DNA of 64,000 bases from Marisediminitalea lipolytica (GCF_001758465.1 NZ_MJIC01000010.1:310001-374000), one strand, 5' to 3'. Counted from the first letter of the stretch, positions 17,090-26,929 are shown. Notes: generated by a model from the letters alone, not told the origin. Translations and numbers: made by a program.

Positions 17090-18430
17090 ATGACAGCCAA
17101 ATCAAATTTAGCCGAATTTAACGAATGGATAGAAAGTCGCTATCCGCATCAGCCGGAATTTCTGCAGGCCACCAAAGAGCTGGCCGAAGATGTAATGCCT
17201 GTTTATAACGCTCATGCCGATTACAAAAGTTACAACGTGCTAAAACGCCTGAGTGAGCCTGAAAGGATTGTAAACTTTGCCGTGCATTGGGTTAACGATA
17301 ACGGCGAGGTTGAAATAAACCGCGGCTGGCGGGTGCAGCACAGTGGCTTAATTGGTCCTTACAAGGGTGGTTTGCGTTTTCATCCTACTGTTAATGAGTC
17401 TGTTTTAAAGTTTCTCGCCTTCGAACAGTCCTTCAAAAATGCCCTTACTGGCTTGCCCATGGGCGGTGCCAAGGGCGGCTCCGAATTTAATCCTAAAGGC
17501 CGCAGTGACAACGAAATTATGCGTTTTTGCCAGGCATTTATGCAGGAATTGCAGCGCCATATTGGTCCGCAAACCGATGTGCCGGCGGGTGATATTAATG
17601 TCGGGGCGCGCGAAATAGGGTATTTGTACGGGCAGTATCGTCGCATGCATAATAAATTTGGTGGCAGTCTTACCGGCAAGGATATCGATTTTGGCGGCAG
17701 CCATGTGCGAACAGAAGCCACCGGATTTGGTTTGATTTATATGCTCGAATGCGTACTGGTACAGCATAACGACAAGCTTGAGGACAAACGCATCGCGATT
17801 TCTGGTGCTGGTAACGTGGCGCTTCACGCCGCGTTAAAAGCCACTGAGCTGGGGGGCAGGGTGATCAGTTTATCTAACAGCCGGGGCTGTTACATTAAAG
17901 AAGAAGGCCTGAGCACAACTGCTATTCGCTGGGCCATCGACAATCGTATGAGCGAAGATAATGTGCTGACAGCACTCACCGAACAGCACGGCGGCAGCTG
18001 GTTTGAAGGTAGCAAGCCATGGGGTTTTCCAGCCGACATTGCATTGCCTTGCGCTACCCAGAATGAACTGGATGAATCGTCGGCAAAGCAGTTAATTGAT
18101 AATCACTGTGGCTACGTACTGGAAGGCGCCAATATGCCTACCACCCATCAGGCTAAAACGCAGCTTACTAACGCTGATATCGTATTTGTGCCTGGTAAGG
18201 CGGCTAACGCCGGGGGCGTAGCACTTTCTGGTATGGAGATGTCACAAAACGCGGCGTTTGAACGCAAGAGTTTTGCTACACTCGATGATGAACTCAGATC
18301 CATTATGGCCCATATTCATCTGCGCTGCGCCGAGGAAGGCACAGAAGGAGAGCGGGTTAACTACGCCAAAGGCGCTAATATTGCGGCGTTTCGGCAGTTG
18401 GCCAATGCTATGGTGGCACAAGGGGTTTAG
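17090..18430 (+). CDS. gdhA: NADP-type glutamate dehydrogenase
   Basis: The 446-residue length is typical of hexameric bacterial NADPH-linked glutamate dehydrogenase (about 447). It catalyses 2-oxoglutarate + NH4+ + NADPH to glutamate in the cytoplasm. Visible signatures are GPYKGGLRFHPTVN, the catalytic lysine segment LPMGGAKGGSEFNPKG, DVPAGDINVGAREIGYLYG and the Rossmann motif SGAGNVALHAA. A GGGG box lies 5-6 bases before the ATG. The gene is monocistronic, followed by a bidirectional terminator. The 260-base upstream region holds AT-rich promoter-like DNA just before the start. Confidence 0.96.
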   Translation: MTAKSNLAEFNEWIESRYPHQPEFLQATKELAEDVMPVYNAHADYKSYNVLKRLSEPERIVNFAVHWVNDNGEVEINRGWRVQHSGLIGPYKGGLRFHPTVNESVLKFLAFEQSFKNALTGLPMGGAKGGSEFNPKGRSDNEIMRFCQAFMQELQRHIGPQTDVPAGDINVGAREIGYLYGQYRRMHNKFGGSLTGKDIDFGGSHVRTEATGFGLIYMLECVLVQHNDKLEDKRIAISGAGNVALHAALKATELGGRVISLSNSRGCYIKEEGLSTTAIRWAIDNRMSEDNVLTALTEQHGGSWFEGSKPWGFPADIALPCATQNELDESSAKQLIDNHCGYVLEGANMPTTHQAKTQLTNADIVFVPGKAANAGGVALSGMEMSQNAAFERKSFATLDDELRSIMAHIHLRCAEEGTEGERVNYAKGANIAAFRQLANAMVAQGV

Positions 18431-18454
18431 TGCAGATATAAATTAAGGCAGACA

Positions 18455-18486
18455 TAAAAAAGCAGCGCCTAATGAGCGCTGCTTTC
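18455..18486. terminator. Bidirectional terminator between gdhA and the alcohol dehydrogenase gene
   Basis: AGCAGCGC (18461-18468) and GCGCTGCT (18476-18483) form the stem with a 7-base loop. A run of A on the left and TTT on the right give U-tracts on both strands. It lies between two convergent genes. Confidence 0.85.
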
Positions 18487-18505
18487 AGGTTATCAGTGCG
18501 GCAGA

Positions 18506-19555
18506 TTATTCTGCGCTTAATGATGCCATGTCGATAACAAAACGGTGCGCCAGATCGCCTTTTTCAAGCTTTTCAAAAGCGCTGTTGATTTCTTCCATTT
18601 TGATCATTTCACAATCTGGATAGATACCGTGCTCGGCACAGAAATCCAGTACTTCCTGAGTTTCTTTAATGCCACCGATTAACGAACCGGCAACACGACG
18701 ACGACCCATGATCAGCGGTGGAGACATCAGCTCTTCCATTGGGCCAACCTGGCCAACAATCACGATAGTGCCGTCAATGTCCAGAAGCGGAGCATACACA
18801 CCAACATCATGCTTAACCGGCGCAGTATCGATGATTAAATCAAGCGAGCTGCCAGCCGCCTGCATGGCGTCTTTGTCGGTAGAAACCAGAATGCCTTTGG
18901 CGCCCATGGCTTTGGCTTCGGCTTCTTTTTTGTCAGAGCGGCTGATAACGGTAACTTCAGCACCCATGGCAGCAGCCAGTTTAACTGCCATGTGACCCAG
19001 ACCACCTAAACCAATAACACCAACGCGAGTACCTTCTTTTACTCCCCAGGTACGAAGTGGTGAAAAGGTGGTGATACCGGCACACAAAATAGGCGCCGTC
19101 TTAGCCATATCCATACCTTCTGGCACACGCAGAACAAATTCTTCACGCACAACAATATGCTTTGAGTAACCACCCTGAGTGATTTCACCAGAGATGCGGT
19201 CCGGCGCTCCGTAGGTTACGGTCATACCGTTACGGCAGAACTGCTCTTCGTGGTTATGACACTGGTCACATTCCTGACAGCTATCGACCATACAACCCAC
19301 GGCAACGTTTTCACCTACTTTGTAGTTTTTAACGTCATCACCAATGGCGGTAACCACACCCACAATTTCGTGGCCAGGAATAAGCGGATAAGGCTGCGGG
19401 CCCCAGTCGCCATTGACTGTATGCAGGTCAGAGTGACAGACACCACAGTAAAGAATTTCGATTGCAACATCATTGGCGCGCAGTTCGCGGCGCTCAAAAT
19501 GATAAGGTTTCATGTGAGCATCGTCTGAATATGCAGCGTAGCCAACTGTTTTCAT
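18506..19555 (-). CDS. Zinc-dependent alcohol dehydrogenase, YahK/CAD-like
   Basis: A 349-residue medium-chain dehydrogenase/reductase. The catalytic zinc site is CGVCHSDLHTVNGDWG (Cys37 area) with GHEIVG. The structural zinc is bound by CMVDSCQECDQCHNHEEQFC, and the nucleotide site is GLGGLGHMAVKLA. The pattern matches the cinnamyl-alcohol/YahK group, which are usually NADPH-dependent aldehyde reductases acting on many aldehydes. The R-S pair in VISRSDKK after the Rossmann fold fits NADPH. It is a single gene with its terminator shared with gdhA. The precise substrate is not deducible. Confidence 0.92.
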   Translation of the reverse strand: MKTVGYAAYSDDAHMKPYHFERRELRANDVAIEILYCGVCHSDLHTVNGDWGPQPYPLIPGHEIVGVVTAIGDDVKNYKVGENVAVGCMVDSCQECDQCHNHEEQFCRNGMTVTYGAPDRISGEITQGGYSKHIVVREEFVLRVPEGMDMAKTAPILCAGITTFSPLRTWGVKEGTRVGVIGLGGLGHMAVKLAAAMGAEVTVISRSDKKEAEAKAMGAKGILVSTDKDAMQAAGSSLDLIIDTAPVKHDVGVYAPLLDIDGTIVIVGQVGPMEELMSPPLIMGRRRVAGSLIGGIKETQEVLDFCAEHGIYPDCEMIKMEEINSAFEKLEKGDLAHRFVIDMASLSAE

Positions 19556-19809
19556 ACTTTTACCTCTGTGTTAGGTGATTAAAAATAGCGTTGAAGCCTG
19601 AGCAGTATTATGGACCACACAAGCTAAAATTGATGTGCCTAATCCTGTTTGGCTATTGCCTGATAGTGTTGGATTAAGCTGCCAGTTAAACATAAGTACT
19701 TCACTAACTTGGGTTTTGATCAGTTATTTCAAGTAGGTATTGCTGGTTAATTCTGGTTTAATACGGCGAATTTTTATAACAGTCAACGCGATTAATTAAC
19801 GGAGAACTT

Positions 19810-20166
19810 ATGTCCTTTACCAGTTTAGAAGCGCTCACCACACAACTGAACAACGCCCCAGAGAGCATTGAATTTAATGATGTAATCGCGCTTATCGACA
19901 GCACTTTTAGCTTTTCACCAACGGCTTTTACTAACGGTGACGTAAGCAATGAAGCCAACCAGAATAATGGCTCGTGTAAATTATTGGCGTTAGGCCAGTA
20001 CCTGAAATTAAGCGACGAACAAACCTTAGCACTGTTCGGTAAGTTTTATCGCGAAGACGTGCTTAAAAATCCACAGGGTGACGACCACGCTAATATCCGA
20101 AACTTTATGATAACAGGTAGTGCCGGGGTGAGTTTTGAAGTATTTCCGCTGAAGCCAGTCGCTTAA
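19810..20166 (+). CDS. HopJ family protein
   Basis: A 118-residue acidic protein matching the HopJ type III effector family as named in databases. Key blocks are IEFNDVIALIDSTF, SFSPTAFTNGDVSNEANQN, GSCKLLALGQYLKL and ALFGKFYREDVLKNP. Although named after a Pseudomonas effector, homologues are widespread in free-living marine gammaproteobacteria without type III secretion, and their role is unknown. GGAGAA lies 5 bases before the ATG. There is no signal peptide. An inverted repeat follows the stop. Confidence 0.9.
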   Translation: MSFTSLEALTTQLNNAPESIEFNDVIALIDSTFSFSPTAFTNGDVSNEANQNNGSCKLLALGQYLKLSDEQTLALFGKFYREDVLKNPQGDDHANIRNFMITGSAGVSFEVFPLKPVA

Positions 20167-20176
20167 TGCAATTTAG

Positions 20177-20229
20177 CGTGGTTATAAAGGTCTTTGATTG
20201 ATGATGGTAATCATCTCTTTATAACCACG
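20177..20229. repeat. 13-bp inverted repeat with nested hairpin after the HopJ gene
   Basis: CGTGGTTATAAAG (20177-20189) and CTTTATAACCACG (20217-20229) are exact complements across 27 bases. Inside, GATGA and TCATC (20200-20215) form a second stem. No T-run follows, so this is not a canonical terminator. It may still end the HopJ transcript or be a repeated intergenic element. Confidence 0.6.
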
Positions 20230-20422
20230 TCCCCGAAGCGGGCATATTTTGTTACCTGAGTCTGTCCGTTCGTAATCTGACGTTACAGGTATGGTATGAC
20301 TTGGTAACTTTTTAATGATTTATCAATGGTATATGCATAGAATAGGAGGCATTCGCCACGTTGAACCGTTATCGATGTGGTGTCGTTAATGTTTGTTAGT
20401 TTGCTGCTTTTAGGGTTCCTCC

Positions 20423-21145
20423 TTGAGATTTAAATTTATAACGCTGGTGCTGTTAGCTCTTTGCTCTTCTTGTTTGGTAAGTACAGCCCGCGCAGGCGAA
20501 GCATTTGTCTTTGCGGCGGAAGATAGCTGGCCGCCTTTTGCCAGGGCTGATGGGACCGGGTTGTCTCGAACTATCCTTGAGCAGGCACTGGCTTATTCAG
20601 ATTCGACCGCACTGTTTATAACCGTGCCTTATGCCCGGGCGTTAAAAATGGCAGAGAATGGCCAGGTAGATGGCGCCTACAATGTCACACGCCAAAAGAA
20701 TACGGTGGAAAAATTCGTGTTTGGCAGTGAGCCGTTATTTCAGGCCAGCGCTTCGTTTTATTATCCTGTTGGCTCTGCGTTTGATTATGTTGATGTGCAG
20801 AGTATGCCTAATGGTCTGGATATCGCATTAATAAATGGTTACGAGTATGGCGATACATTTGAAAAGCAGCGTAAACGTTTCAGAGAGGTGAGGGTGGCTA
20901 ATCAGCGCCAAATTATCAATTTGCTGCGCGAAGGCAAAGTACATATGGCTATCATGTTTGATGACGTGGCAGCGTATACGCTGCAAGCCATGCAACTACC
21001 GCCAGATGCCATTCGTAAAGGCAGTCTTAATCACGTAAGCGATATCTACGTTGCCTTTTCACCTACCGCCGATAACCTTGATACAAAGCTTAAATTGCTC
21101 GATGAAGGGTTACGCAAATTAAAGCAAAGTAACGACTCGCAGTAA
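20423..21145 (+). CDS. Periplasmic substrate-binding protein family 3-like
   Basis: A 240-residue protein with a cleavable signal peptide (to STARA) and a family 3 solute-binding fold typical of solo proteins in Alteromonadales. Features are AAEDSWPPFARADGTGLSRTILEQAL, VPYARALKMAENGQVDGAYNV and the C-terminal lobe with YVAFSPTADN. There is no ABC permease or ATPase gene beside it, so it may work as a sensor, enzyme or stand-alone binder. The start is TTG 20423, the only codon that gives a complete signal peptide; AGGG lies 8-9 bases before it. Confidence 0.8.
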   Translation: MRFKFITLVLLALCSSCLVSTARAGEAFVFAAEDSWPPFARADGTGLSRTILEQALAYSDSTALFITVPYARALKMAENGQVDGAYNVTRQKNTVEKFVFGSEPLFQASASFYYPVGSAFDYVDVQSMPNGLDIALINGYEYGDTFEKQRKRFREVRVANQRQIINLLREGKVHMAIMFDDVAAYTLQAMQLPPDAIRKGSLNHVSDIYVAFSPTADNLDTKLKLLDEGLRKLKQSNDSQ

Positions 21146-21228
21146 TCTGTAAGGCTTGTATTGCTAATGGTGCAGCCAGGTGGAAGTAAACGTGAATTCT
21201 CGCGTGGGTGAGCGATGTGTAATTAAAA

Positions 21229-21258
21229 AACCGGATGCTTCGCGCATCCGGTTATTAT
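21229..21258 (-). terminator. Terminator of the ybiT-like gene
   Basis: AACCGGATGC and GCATCCGGTT (21229-21253) pair around a short loop. On the minus strand the stem is followed by TTTTTT, placing it 15-20 bases after the ABC-F stop codon. Confidence 0.85.
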
Positions 21259-21272
21259 CGGGAATGCTGGGG

Positions 21273-22862
21273 TTAGTTGCCCAGATGCGCCTGAAATTCT
21301 TCGTACGTGCCGTCGAAGTGAGTTAGCTTGTGATCTTTTATTTCGATCACTTGGGTGGCCAGTGATTCCACAAACTCACGGTCGTGGCTCACAAAAATCA
21401 CGGTGCCTTCAAAAGCCATAAGGGCAATGTTGAGGGCTTCGATAGACTCCATATCCAGGTGGTTAGTTGGTTCGTCCATTACCAGTACGTTAATATCCTG
21501 CAACATGATTTTGCCAAACAACAGGCGATTTTTCTCCCCTCCAGAACACACGCTGACCTTTTTGTTAAAGTCATCGGAACCAAACAGCAAGCGTCCCAGC
21601 ATGGCTTTTACCTGTAGGTCGTCGTGCTTTGGCTGGCGCCATTGTGACATCCACTCAAACATCGTCATGTCGTTAGCGAAGTCTTTGGAGCTGTCCTGTG
21701 GTACGTAACCTACGGCGGCATTTTCCGCCCATTTTACGGTACCTTCTTTCGCGCTTTCGTCACCAATTAAGCACTTAAGCAGGGTGGTTTTACCGGCACC
21801 GTTCTCACCAATAATGGCCAGTTTAGAGCCCGCTTCCAGCAGCAGGTTGCCGCCACTGAACAGATGCTCACCGGTGTAGCCGTGGCCCAGGTCTTCCAGC
21901 GTAATGGCCAGTCGGTGCAGCTTTTTATGCTGTTTAAACTGAATGTAAGGCTTCCGGCGGCTGGAGGCTTTGATATCGGCCAGCTCGATTTTCTCTAAGC
22001 GACGAGCCCGTGAAGTGGCCTGTTTTGCTTTGGAGGCGTTAGCAGAGAAGCGGGCCACAAAGCTTTGCAGTTCTTCAATTTCGGCGCTTTTCTTGGCGTT
22101 TTCGTTATGCAGTTGTTCCTGCACCAGCGCAGCCGCTTCAACAAACGCATCGTAGTTGCCCGGATAAATGCGCAGTTCGCCATAGTCAATGTCAGCCATG
22201 TGGGTACACACCTGATTTAAAAAGTGGCGATCGTGCGAAATAATGATCATGGTAGATTTACGCTTGTTCAGCTCTTCGGCCAGCCAGTGAATGGTGTAAA
22301 TATCCAGGTTGTTGGTTGGTTCGTCGAGGAGCAGTACATCGGGCTCGGCAAACAGCGCCTGAGCTAACAGTACCCGCACTTTTCGGCCGGGGGCCACTTC
22401 GCGCATCAGGCCAAAGTGATAGCTTTCTTCAATACCGGCAGAAATCAGAATATCACCGGCACGAGATTCAGCGGTATACCCGTCCATTTCGGCAAACTGG
22501 GTTTCTAGCTCGGCGACTTCCATGCCTTCTTCTTCGCTCATATCGGCTTTGGCGTAAATTTCGTCACGGCGCTTCTTTACTTCCCAGAGTTCGCGATCGC
22601 CCATGATAACGGCATCAACAACGCTCATGTCTTCAAACGCAAACTGATCCTGATTCAGGATCCCCAGTTTGGTGCCGGGGGCTAGCGAAACGTTGCCGGC
22701 CGAAGGGGTTAGTTTGCCGCTTAGAATTTTCATAAACGTGGATTTTCCGCAGCCGTTGGCACCAATCAGGCCGTAACGGTTGCCGTTGCCGAATTTGGCT
22801 GAAATGTTTTCAAATAATGGCTCAGAGCCAAATTGCATGGTGATGTTGGCGGTAGTAATCAA
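21273..22862 (-). CDS. ybiT: ABC-F family ATPase, YbiT-like
   Basis: A 529-residue soluble protein with two ABC cassettes. The first has Walker [10 protein letters not shown] (about 34-42) and Walker [14 protein letters not shown]; the second has GENGAGKTT, signature SGGEKNR and [12 protein letters not shown]. An interdomain linker rich in Lys and Arg lies between about 240 and 305. No membrane domain exists; ABC-F proteins bind the ribosomal E-site and relieve stalled translation. Length and the start [20 protein letters not shown] fit the YbiT subgroup rather than EttA (555) or Uup (635). It is a single gene on the minus strand. Confidence 0.9.
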   Translation of the reverse strand: MITTANITMQFGSEPLFENISAKFGNGNRYGLIGANGCGKSTFMKILSGKLTPSAGNVSLAPGTKLGILNQDQFAFEDMSVVDAVIMGDRELWEVKKRRDEIYAKADMSEEEGMEVAELETQFAEMDGYTAESRAGDILISAGIEESYHFGLMREVAPGRKVRVLLAQALFAEPDVLLLDEPTNNLDIYTIHWLAEELNKRKSTMIIISHDRHFLNQVCTHMADIDYGELRIYPGNYDAFVEAAALVQEQLHNENAKKSAEIEELQSFVARFSANASKAKQATSRARRLEKIELADIKASSRRKPYIQFKQHKKLHRLAITLEDLGHGYTGEHLFSGGNLLLEAGSKLAIIGENGAGKTTLLKCLIGDESAKEGTVKWAENAAVGYVPQDSSKDFANDMTMFEWMSQWRQPKHDDLQVKAMLGRLLFGSDDFNKKVSVCSGGEKNRLLFGKIMLQDINVLVMDEPTNHLDMESIEALNIALMAFEGTVIFVSHDREFVESLATQVIEIKDHKLTHFDGTYEEFQAHLGN

Positions 22863-23124
22863 AACGTCTTCCCGGGAAGTAAAAAGTTGGCGAACGCCAG
22901 AGATAAGGCATCAAAGCCGCGCAATATAAAGAAACATTGATGGCCTGTCCAGTTGATGTGGCGTTTTATTAACCGCTTTAGTCGTAAGCTGGCTTTTTGC
23001 CTGTAATTTCAGTTTCTTTACCCTGGTTTCACCCTGACTCATTCACACTGTTTGCAAGACGTCGCGGTCAACGTTCAACCAACGTCCAACCATTATTCCG
23101 GTAACCAGACAAGGAAACAGTGTT

Positions 23125-24624
23125 ATGAGTACAAAATTAAAATTCGCCGCGGTTATGGTGAGTGCAGCCTTATTAAGCGCCTGTGGTGGCAGTAGCCACA
23201 ACGATCAAATCGATGTACAGCCGCCACCACCACCGGCTGCGGCAATCGACGAAGCCTATCAGGGGAACTGGATATCAGAAGCCTATGGCCAGGTACTGGT
23301 GATTAGTGAAAGCAGTGTGGAGTATTACCGTTATACCTCTGATTACTGTTTGTTACAGGACGATTTTACCGACGTCACTACCGCAGACCTTATTCGCAGT
23401 GTGGATTTTATCGACAGTACAGAGAAGCTTACCTGGTATGTGGGTACTGGTACTCGTGAGTTTCATGCGCCAGCACGTGAACTGGAAAAAGTGGCCGAGG
23501 TGCCTGCTTCTTGTGTCGACAATAAATTAACGGCGGACTCAGCGTTAACGAACCCGGAAATGTTCGCGCTATATTCGCAGATTATGGATGAATACTATGT
23601 GGATTTCTCGCGCCAAAACGTGGATTGGTCTGCGCTCATGTATCAACTGGAAGGTGACATCACATCGCAAACGGATACGTTGTACGAAGCTATTTACCAA
23701 AGTTTGCTGCCTCTGGCCGACTCGCACAACTCCTGGCAAGCTAATGACGGTACACTGATCACGGTAAACACAAAACCAACCCATGCAACAAATCTAATTG
23801 AAGAATACGCCCTGGCCAACGGCCTGAGTTTTCCGCTGGAAGAGAGTGAGCTAAACAATACGATTGTTGCCAACATTGAGAGCTATATCGAAACCGCCAT
23901 TGAGCAAGAAATTAACGCGGTGCTTAGCTATGCCACGTCAAACGTGAATCAGGATGATTCTGAAGAGCTCGCCTGGTTTGCTATTAACAACATCGGGTAC
24001 CTGCGGATTGACGCGATGACCGGTTTCAGCTCGGCTGATGAAGAGGCTGATGACCTTGCACAGGTAACTTCGGCCTTAAATAACGTTAACGAGGTACTCG
24101 ATGAGGTGCTGACGGATTTTGCCTTTACCGACGGTATGATTATTGACATTCGCTACAACGGCGGTGGTAATGATTATATCAGTCTGGCGATTGCCAGCCG
24201 CTTCACCGAGTCTGAATTCCTTGCATATAAAAAATATGCCAGAGAGGGGGCTGGCGTAACGGCAACGCGGGAGTCTTACGTCGAACCTTCGGAATTTGTG
24301 AACTATACCGGAAAGCCCGTGGTAGTGCTGGTTAGTAACGAAACCGCCTCGGCGGCCGAAACCTTTAGTTTAACCATGCATCAGCTGGATCATGTGACTT
24401 TTGTCGGTGAGCCAACTCACGGCATTTTTTCCGATATTATGACATGGGTACTGCCTGGGGAGCATCAGCTTGGTTTATCCAACGAAGTCTATTTATCGCC
24501 GGATGACGTGTGGTACGAAGGCGTGGGTGTACCGGTAGATATCGAAGTACCGTTTTTCCCACTGGAAGACCGTATCGCTGGCAAGGACTCCGGCCTTGAA
24601 GCCGCCCTTAATGCCTTGCAATAA
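23125..24624 (+). CDS. S41 family peptidase-like lipoprotein
   Basis: A 499-residue secreted lipoprotein: signal peptide with lipobox LLSACGGSS (Cys20), followed by a proline run. The C-terminal S41 (tail-specific protease) fold shows DIRYNGGGNDY, the nucleophile region NETASAAETF and GEPTHGIFSD. No PDZ domain is evident, unlike CtpA-type processing enzymes, so the role could be peptide degradation or lipid/peptide binding in the periplasm. AAGGAAA precedes the ATG. It is followed closely by a convergent glycosylase gene with only 18 bases between stops. Confidence 0.85.
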   Translation: MSTKLKFAAVMVSAALLSACGGSSHNDQIDVQPPPPPAAAIDEAYQGNWISEAYGQVLVISESSVEYYRYTSDYCLLQDDFTDVTTADLIRSVDFIDSTEKLTWYVGTGTREFHAPARELEKVAEVPASCVDNKLTADSALTNPEMFALYSQIMDEYYVDFSRQNVDWSALMYQLEGDITSQTDTLYEAIYQSLLPLADSHNSWQANDGTLITVNTKPTHATNLIEEYALANGLSFPLEESELNNTIVANIESYIETAIEQEINAVLSYATSNVNQDDSEELAWFAINNIGYLRIDAMTGFSSADEEADDLAQVTSALNNVNEVLDEVLTDFAFTDGMIIDIRYNGGGNDYISLAIASRFTESEFLAYKKYAREGAGVTATRESYVEPSEFVNYTGKPVVVLVSNETASAAETFSLTMHQLDHVTFVGEPTHGIFSDIMTWVLPGEHQLGLSNEVYLSPDDVWYEGVGVPVDIEVPFFPLEDRIAGKDSGLEAALNALQ

Positions 24625-24642
24625 GGCGTGTATCAGGCGCTT

Positions 24643-25221
24643 TTAGTCATCGTTAAGCGCCTTCTGCACCGATTGTTGCAATAAAGGTAAAGCATGGCTG
24701 GCGAACCATGGGTTACGGGTTTGCCAGCGGTTGTTTCGACCCGAAGGGTGGGGCAGAGCATAAACGGCATTTTGCTGTTTGGTAGTAGTTTCAACTGCCT
24801 GAGTCAGGGTGTTAAATTCGGGCAGGTAATACTGCTGCGAATAGCGTCCGATATATAAAGTCAGGGCTGGTTTTAGCACGCTGTGTACTTTGGCATGCCA
24901 GCTGGAAGCGCATATTTTGGGCGGCGGAGCATCGGCACCGTTCTTATAGCCGGGAAAACAAAACGCCATGGGCAAGTGGGTAAACAGTGGCGAGTAAAAC
25001 TGCTCGCGGTTTACGCCCAGCCAACTGCGCAGTTTATCGCCGCTGGCATCATTCCACGGCGTTGCGCTGTCATGGGCTTTAATGCCGGGGGCCTGACCGA
25101 TAATTAAAATCCGCGCATTGGTGTTTATTTGTACTACTGGTCTGGGCGGATAAGGTAAGTTTCCGGCACACAGGGTGCAGGCGCGAATAGCGCTGAGTAG
25201 TGCTTTGGCCTGATCAGGCAT
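24643..25221 (-). CDS. Uracil-DNA glycosylase family protein
   Basis: A 192-residue cytoplasmic protein of the UDG superfamily that removes uracil or related bases from DNA. Motif 1 is GQAPGIKAHDSATPWNDASG and motif 2 is the substrate-binding LPHPSGRNNRW. A CTLC pair near the N-terminus resembles the first half of the iron-sulphur site of family 4 and 5 enzymes, but I do not see the full four-Cys set. I use ATG 25221, because GGGAG is 7 bases upstream and it overlaps the LysR stop by 8 bases, a coupled arrangement; ATG 25239 would be an extension without support. Confidence 0.85.
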   Translation of the reverse strand: MPDQAKALLSAIRACTLCAGNLPYPPRPVVQINTNARILIIGQAPGIKAHDSATPWNDASGDKLRSWLGVNREQFYSPLFTHLPMAFCFPGYKNGADAPPPKICASSWHAKVHSVLKPALTLYIGRYSQQYYLPEFNTLTQAVETTTKQQNAVYALPHPSGRNNRWQTRNPWFASHALPLLQQSVQKALNDD

Positions 25222-26134
25222 TTTGCTCTCCCTTGGCAATGGCGGTTAAATCCTGCTGTAAAGACCAGGTTAGCCAGTCGGTCATGGAGCGTAATCGTTT
25301 GGTTTGCAATTTTACCGGCGCATAAAGCAAGTGAACGGGTAACGGATGAGGCTCGTAGTCAGGCAGAACTATTTGCAGTTCACCGCGTTTTACGGCTTCG
25401 CTCACCTGATAATGTAAAAAACGGCAGTAGCCAACCCCACTGATACAGGCATCCAGTGCCGCATCTACCTGATTGGTAATCAAACGACTACGCATGGCCA
25501 CCGACATTAATTTCACGCCCTGCTGAAAATGCCAGTCGTCGGGGTTATCCAGCACGCTTAGATGTATACAGGGTTGTTGGGCAATGTCCTGCGGGTGAGT
25601 TACCGCTGCCTGGCTAGCCATAAATTGCGGACTTGCGCATAACACATGGCGCATGGTACCCAGTTGCCGGGCCACCAGGTTATGATTGCCAATACGGCCA
25701 ATGCGCACAGCAATATCAATGCCTTCACTGAGCATATCCACCGGGCGATCCAGCAATACCAGCTCTACCTGCATTTTCTGATACTGATTTAAATAAGCAT
25801 TAATTTTAGGCACCACATGGCGTTTACCAAAGGTCACCGGTGCGGTAACCGTCACTTTGCCCAGCGGTTCGGCCTGACGGTCAATCAGCATGCTTTCGGC
25901 ATCGTTTACCTCGGCCAGTATGGTGCGACAGCGCAGGTAGTACTCGCGGCCCTCGTCAGTAATGGCAATCTGGCGGGTATTGCGATTAAACAGCCTTACC
26001 TTGAGATGTTCTTCCAGTCCGGCAAGGGTGCGTACCACCGAGGTGAGGGACGTTTCCAGACGATTAGCCGCGGCTGTTAAACTACCCTGATCGGCAATTT
26101 CCACAAATACACGCATGGCTTTTAATTTGTCCAT
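25214..26134 (-). CDS. LysR family transcriptional regulator
   Basis: A 306-residue LysR regulator. The N-terminal winged helix (1-60; MRVFVEIADQGSLTAAANRLETS) is followed by an effector domain (90-300) that includes APVTFGKRHVVPKI and GIDIAVRIGRI. That sequence is typical of the large CrgA/YafC-like group controlling a neighbouring divergent gene. The divergent neighbour is a glutathione S-transferase, and a 17-bp dyad of LysR type lies between them (26178-26194). It is co-transcribed with the downstream glycosylase gene, whose start overlaps its stop. Confidence 0.92.
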   Translation of the reverse strand: MDKLKAMRVFVEIADQGSLTAAANRLETSLTSVVRTLAGLEEHLKVRLFNRNTRQIAITDEGREYYLRCRTILAEVNDAESMLIDRQAEPLGKVTVTAPVTFGKRHVVPKINAYLNQYQKMQVELVLLDRPVDMLSEGIDIAVRIGRIGNHNLVARQLGTMRHVLCASPQFMASQAAVTHPQDIAQQPCIHLSVLDNPDDWHFQQGVKLMSVAMRSRLITNQVDAALDACISGVGYCRFLHYQVSEAVKRGELQIVLPDYEPHPLPVHLLYAPVKLQTKRLRSMTDWLTWSLQQDLTAIAKGEQNA

Positions 26135-26177
26135 TTTTTACCTATTAGTGCGAAAAACGGTGTACAGAAATTAAATA

Positions 26178-26194
26178 TCGCATATTTTTTGCGA
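26178..26194. promoter_or_regulatory. Candidate LysR operator (TCGCA-N7-TGCGA)
   Basis: A perfect 5-bp dyad arm pair, TCGCA and TGCGA, spaced by 7 bases sits between the LysR and GST genes. It fits the T-N11-A rule of LysR sites and is placed to control both divergent promoters. Confidence 0.5.
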
Positions 26195-26243
26195 AAATCA
26201 GACAAGTTAAGGTGTTAACGTTCTTTTAACACGGAGAAAAGTA

Positions 26244-26840
26244 ATGAAACTGTATGACCTTGAGTTGTCGGGTAACTGTTACAAAGTCAGATTATTTGCC
26301 GCACTGGCTAATATTGAGCTGGAAATTGTACCAGTAGATTTTTTAGCCGGTGAGCACAAAGGTGCGGCGATGCTGGCGCTGAATCCCTTTGGTGAAATCC
26401 CGATCCTGGTTCATGGTGAGGTGGTACTGCGCGACGCACAGGCCATTTTGGTCTATCTGGCCCGATTGCACGATTTAGAGAGTTGGTTACCATCCGAACC
26501 GCAGCAAATGGCCGAAGTACAACAGTGGCTGGCCACAGCCGCTAACGAAATTCAGCACGGACCCAACGCGGCCCGGTTGGTGGATAAATTTGGTTACGAG
26601 CTGGACAAGCCCACCACGCTCGTCACTTCGGCACGCATTCTGGGTCTGCTCAATGATCATCTGACAGAGCATGACTGGCTGGCGTTGGGGCATCCAACCA
26701 TTGCCGATTGCGCGGTAATGCCTTACGTGGCGATTGCGCCTGAAGGCGGTATTGCGCTGGATGATTATCCAAATGTGCTTGCCTGGATCGACCGTATCAA
26801 ACAGTTACCCGGCTTTATTGGCATGCCGGGGCAGGTGTAA
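26244..26840 (+). CDS. Glutathione S-transferase family protein
   Basis: A 198-residue protein with the thioredoxin-like N-terminal domain (1-75; LYDLELSGNCYKVRLFAALA) and the cis-proline/glutathione-binding stretch GEIPILVHGEVVLRDAQAI. An alpha-helical C-terminal domain follows, with HPTIADCAVMPYV, where the N-capping Asp is conserved. It probably conjugates glutathione to electrophiles or acts as a reductase in the cytoplasm. The divergent LysR gene is its likely regulator. GGAG lies 9 bases before the ATG. Confidence 0.9.
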   Translation: MKLYDLELSGNCYKVRLFAALANIELEIVPVDFLAGEHKGAAMLALNPFGEIPILVHGEVVLRDAQAILVYLARLHDLESWLPSEPQQMAEVQQWLATAANEIQHGPNAARLVDKFGYELDKPTTLVTSARILGLLNDHLTEHDWLALGHPTIADCAVMPYVAIAPEGGIALDDYPNVLAWIDRIKQLPGFIGMPGQV

Positions 26841-26929
26841 GTGCGGTAAAGCATTGTCACTGGCTGTCGCTTTTTTGCTAGACTGGCGTTGTTGCTTTTA
26901 TCAGCGCTAGTTTGCAAGAGGGACATTGC

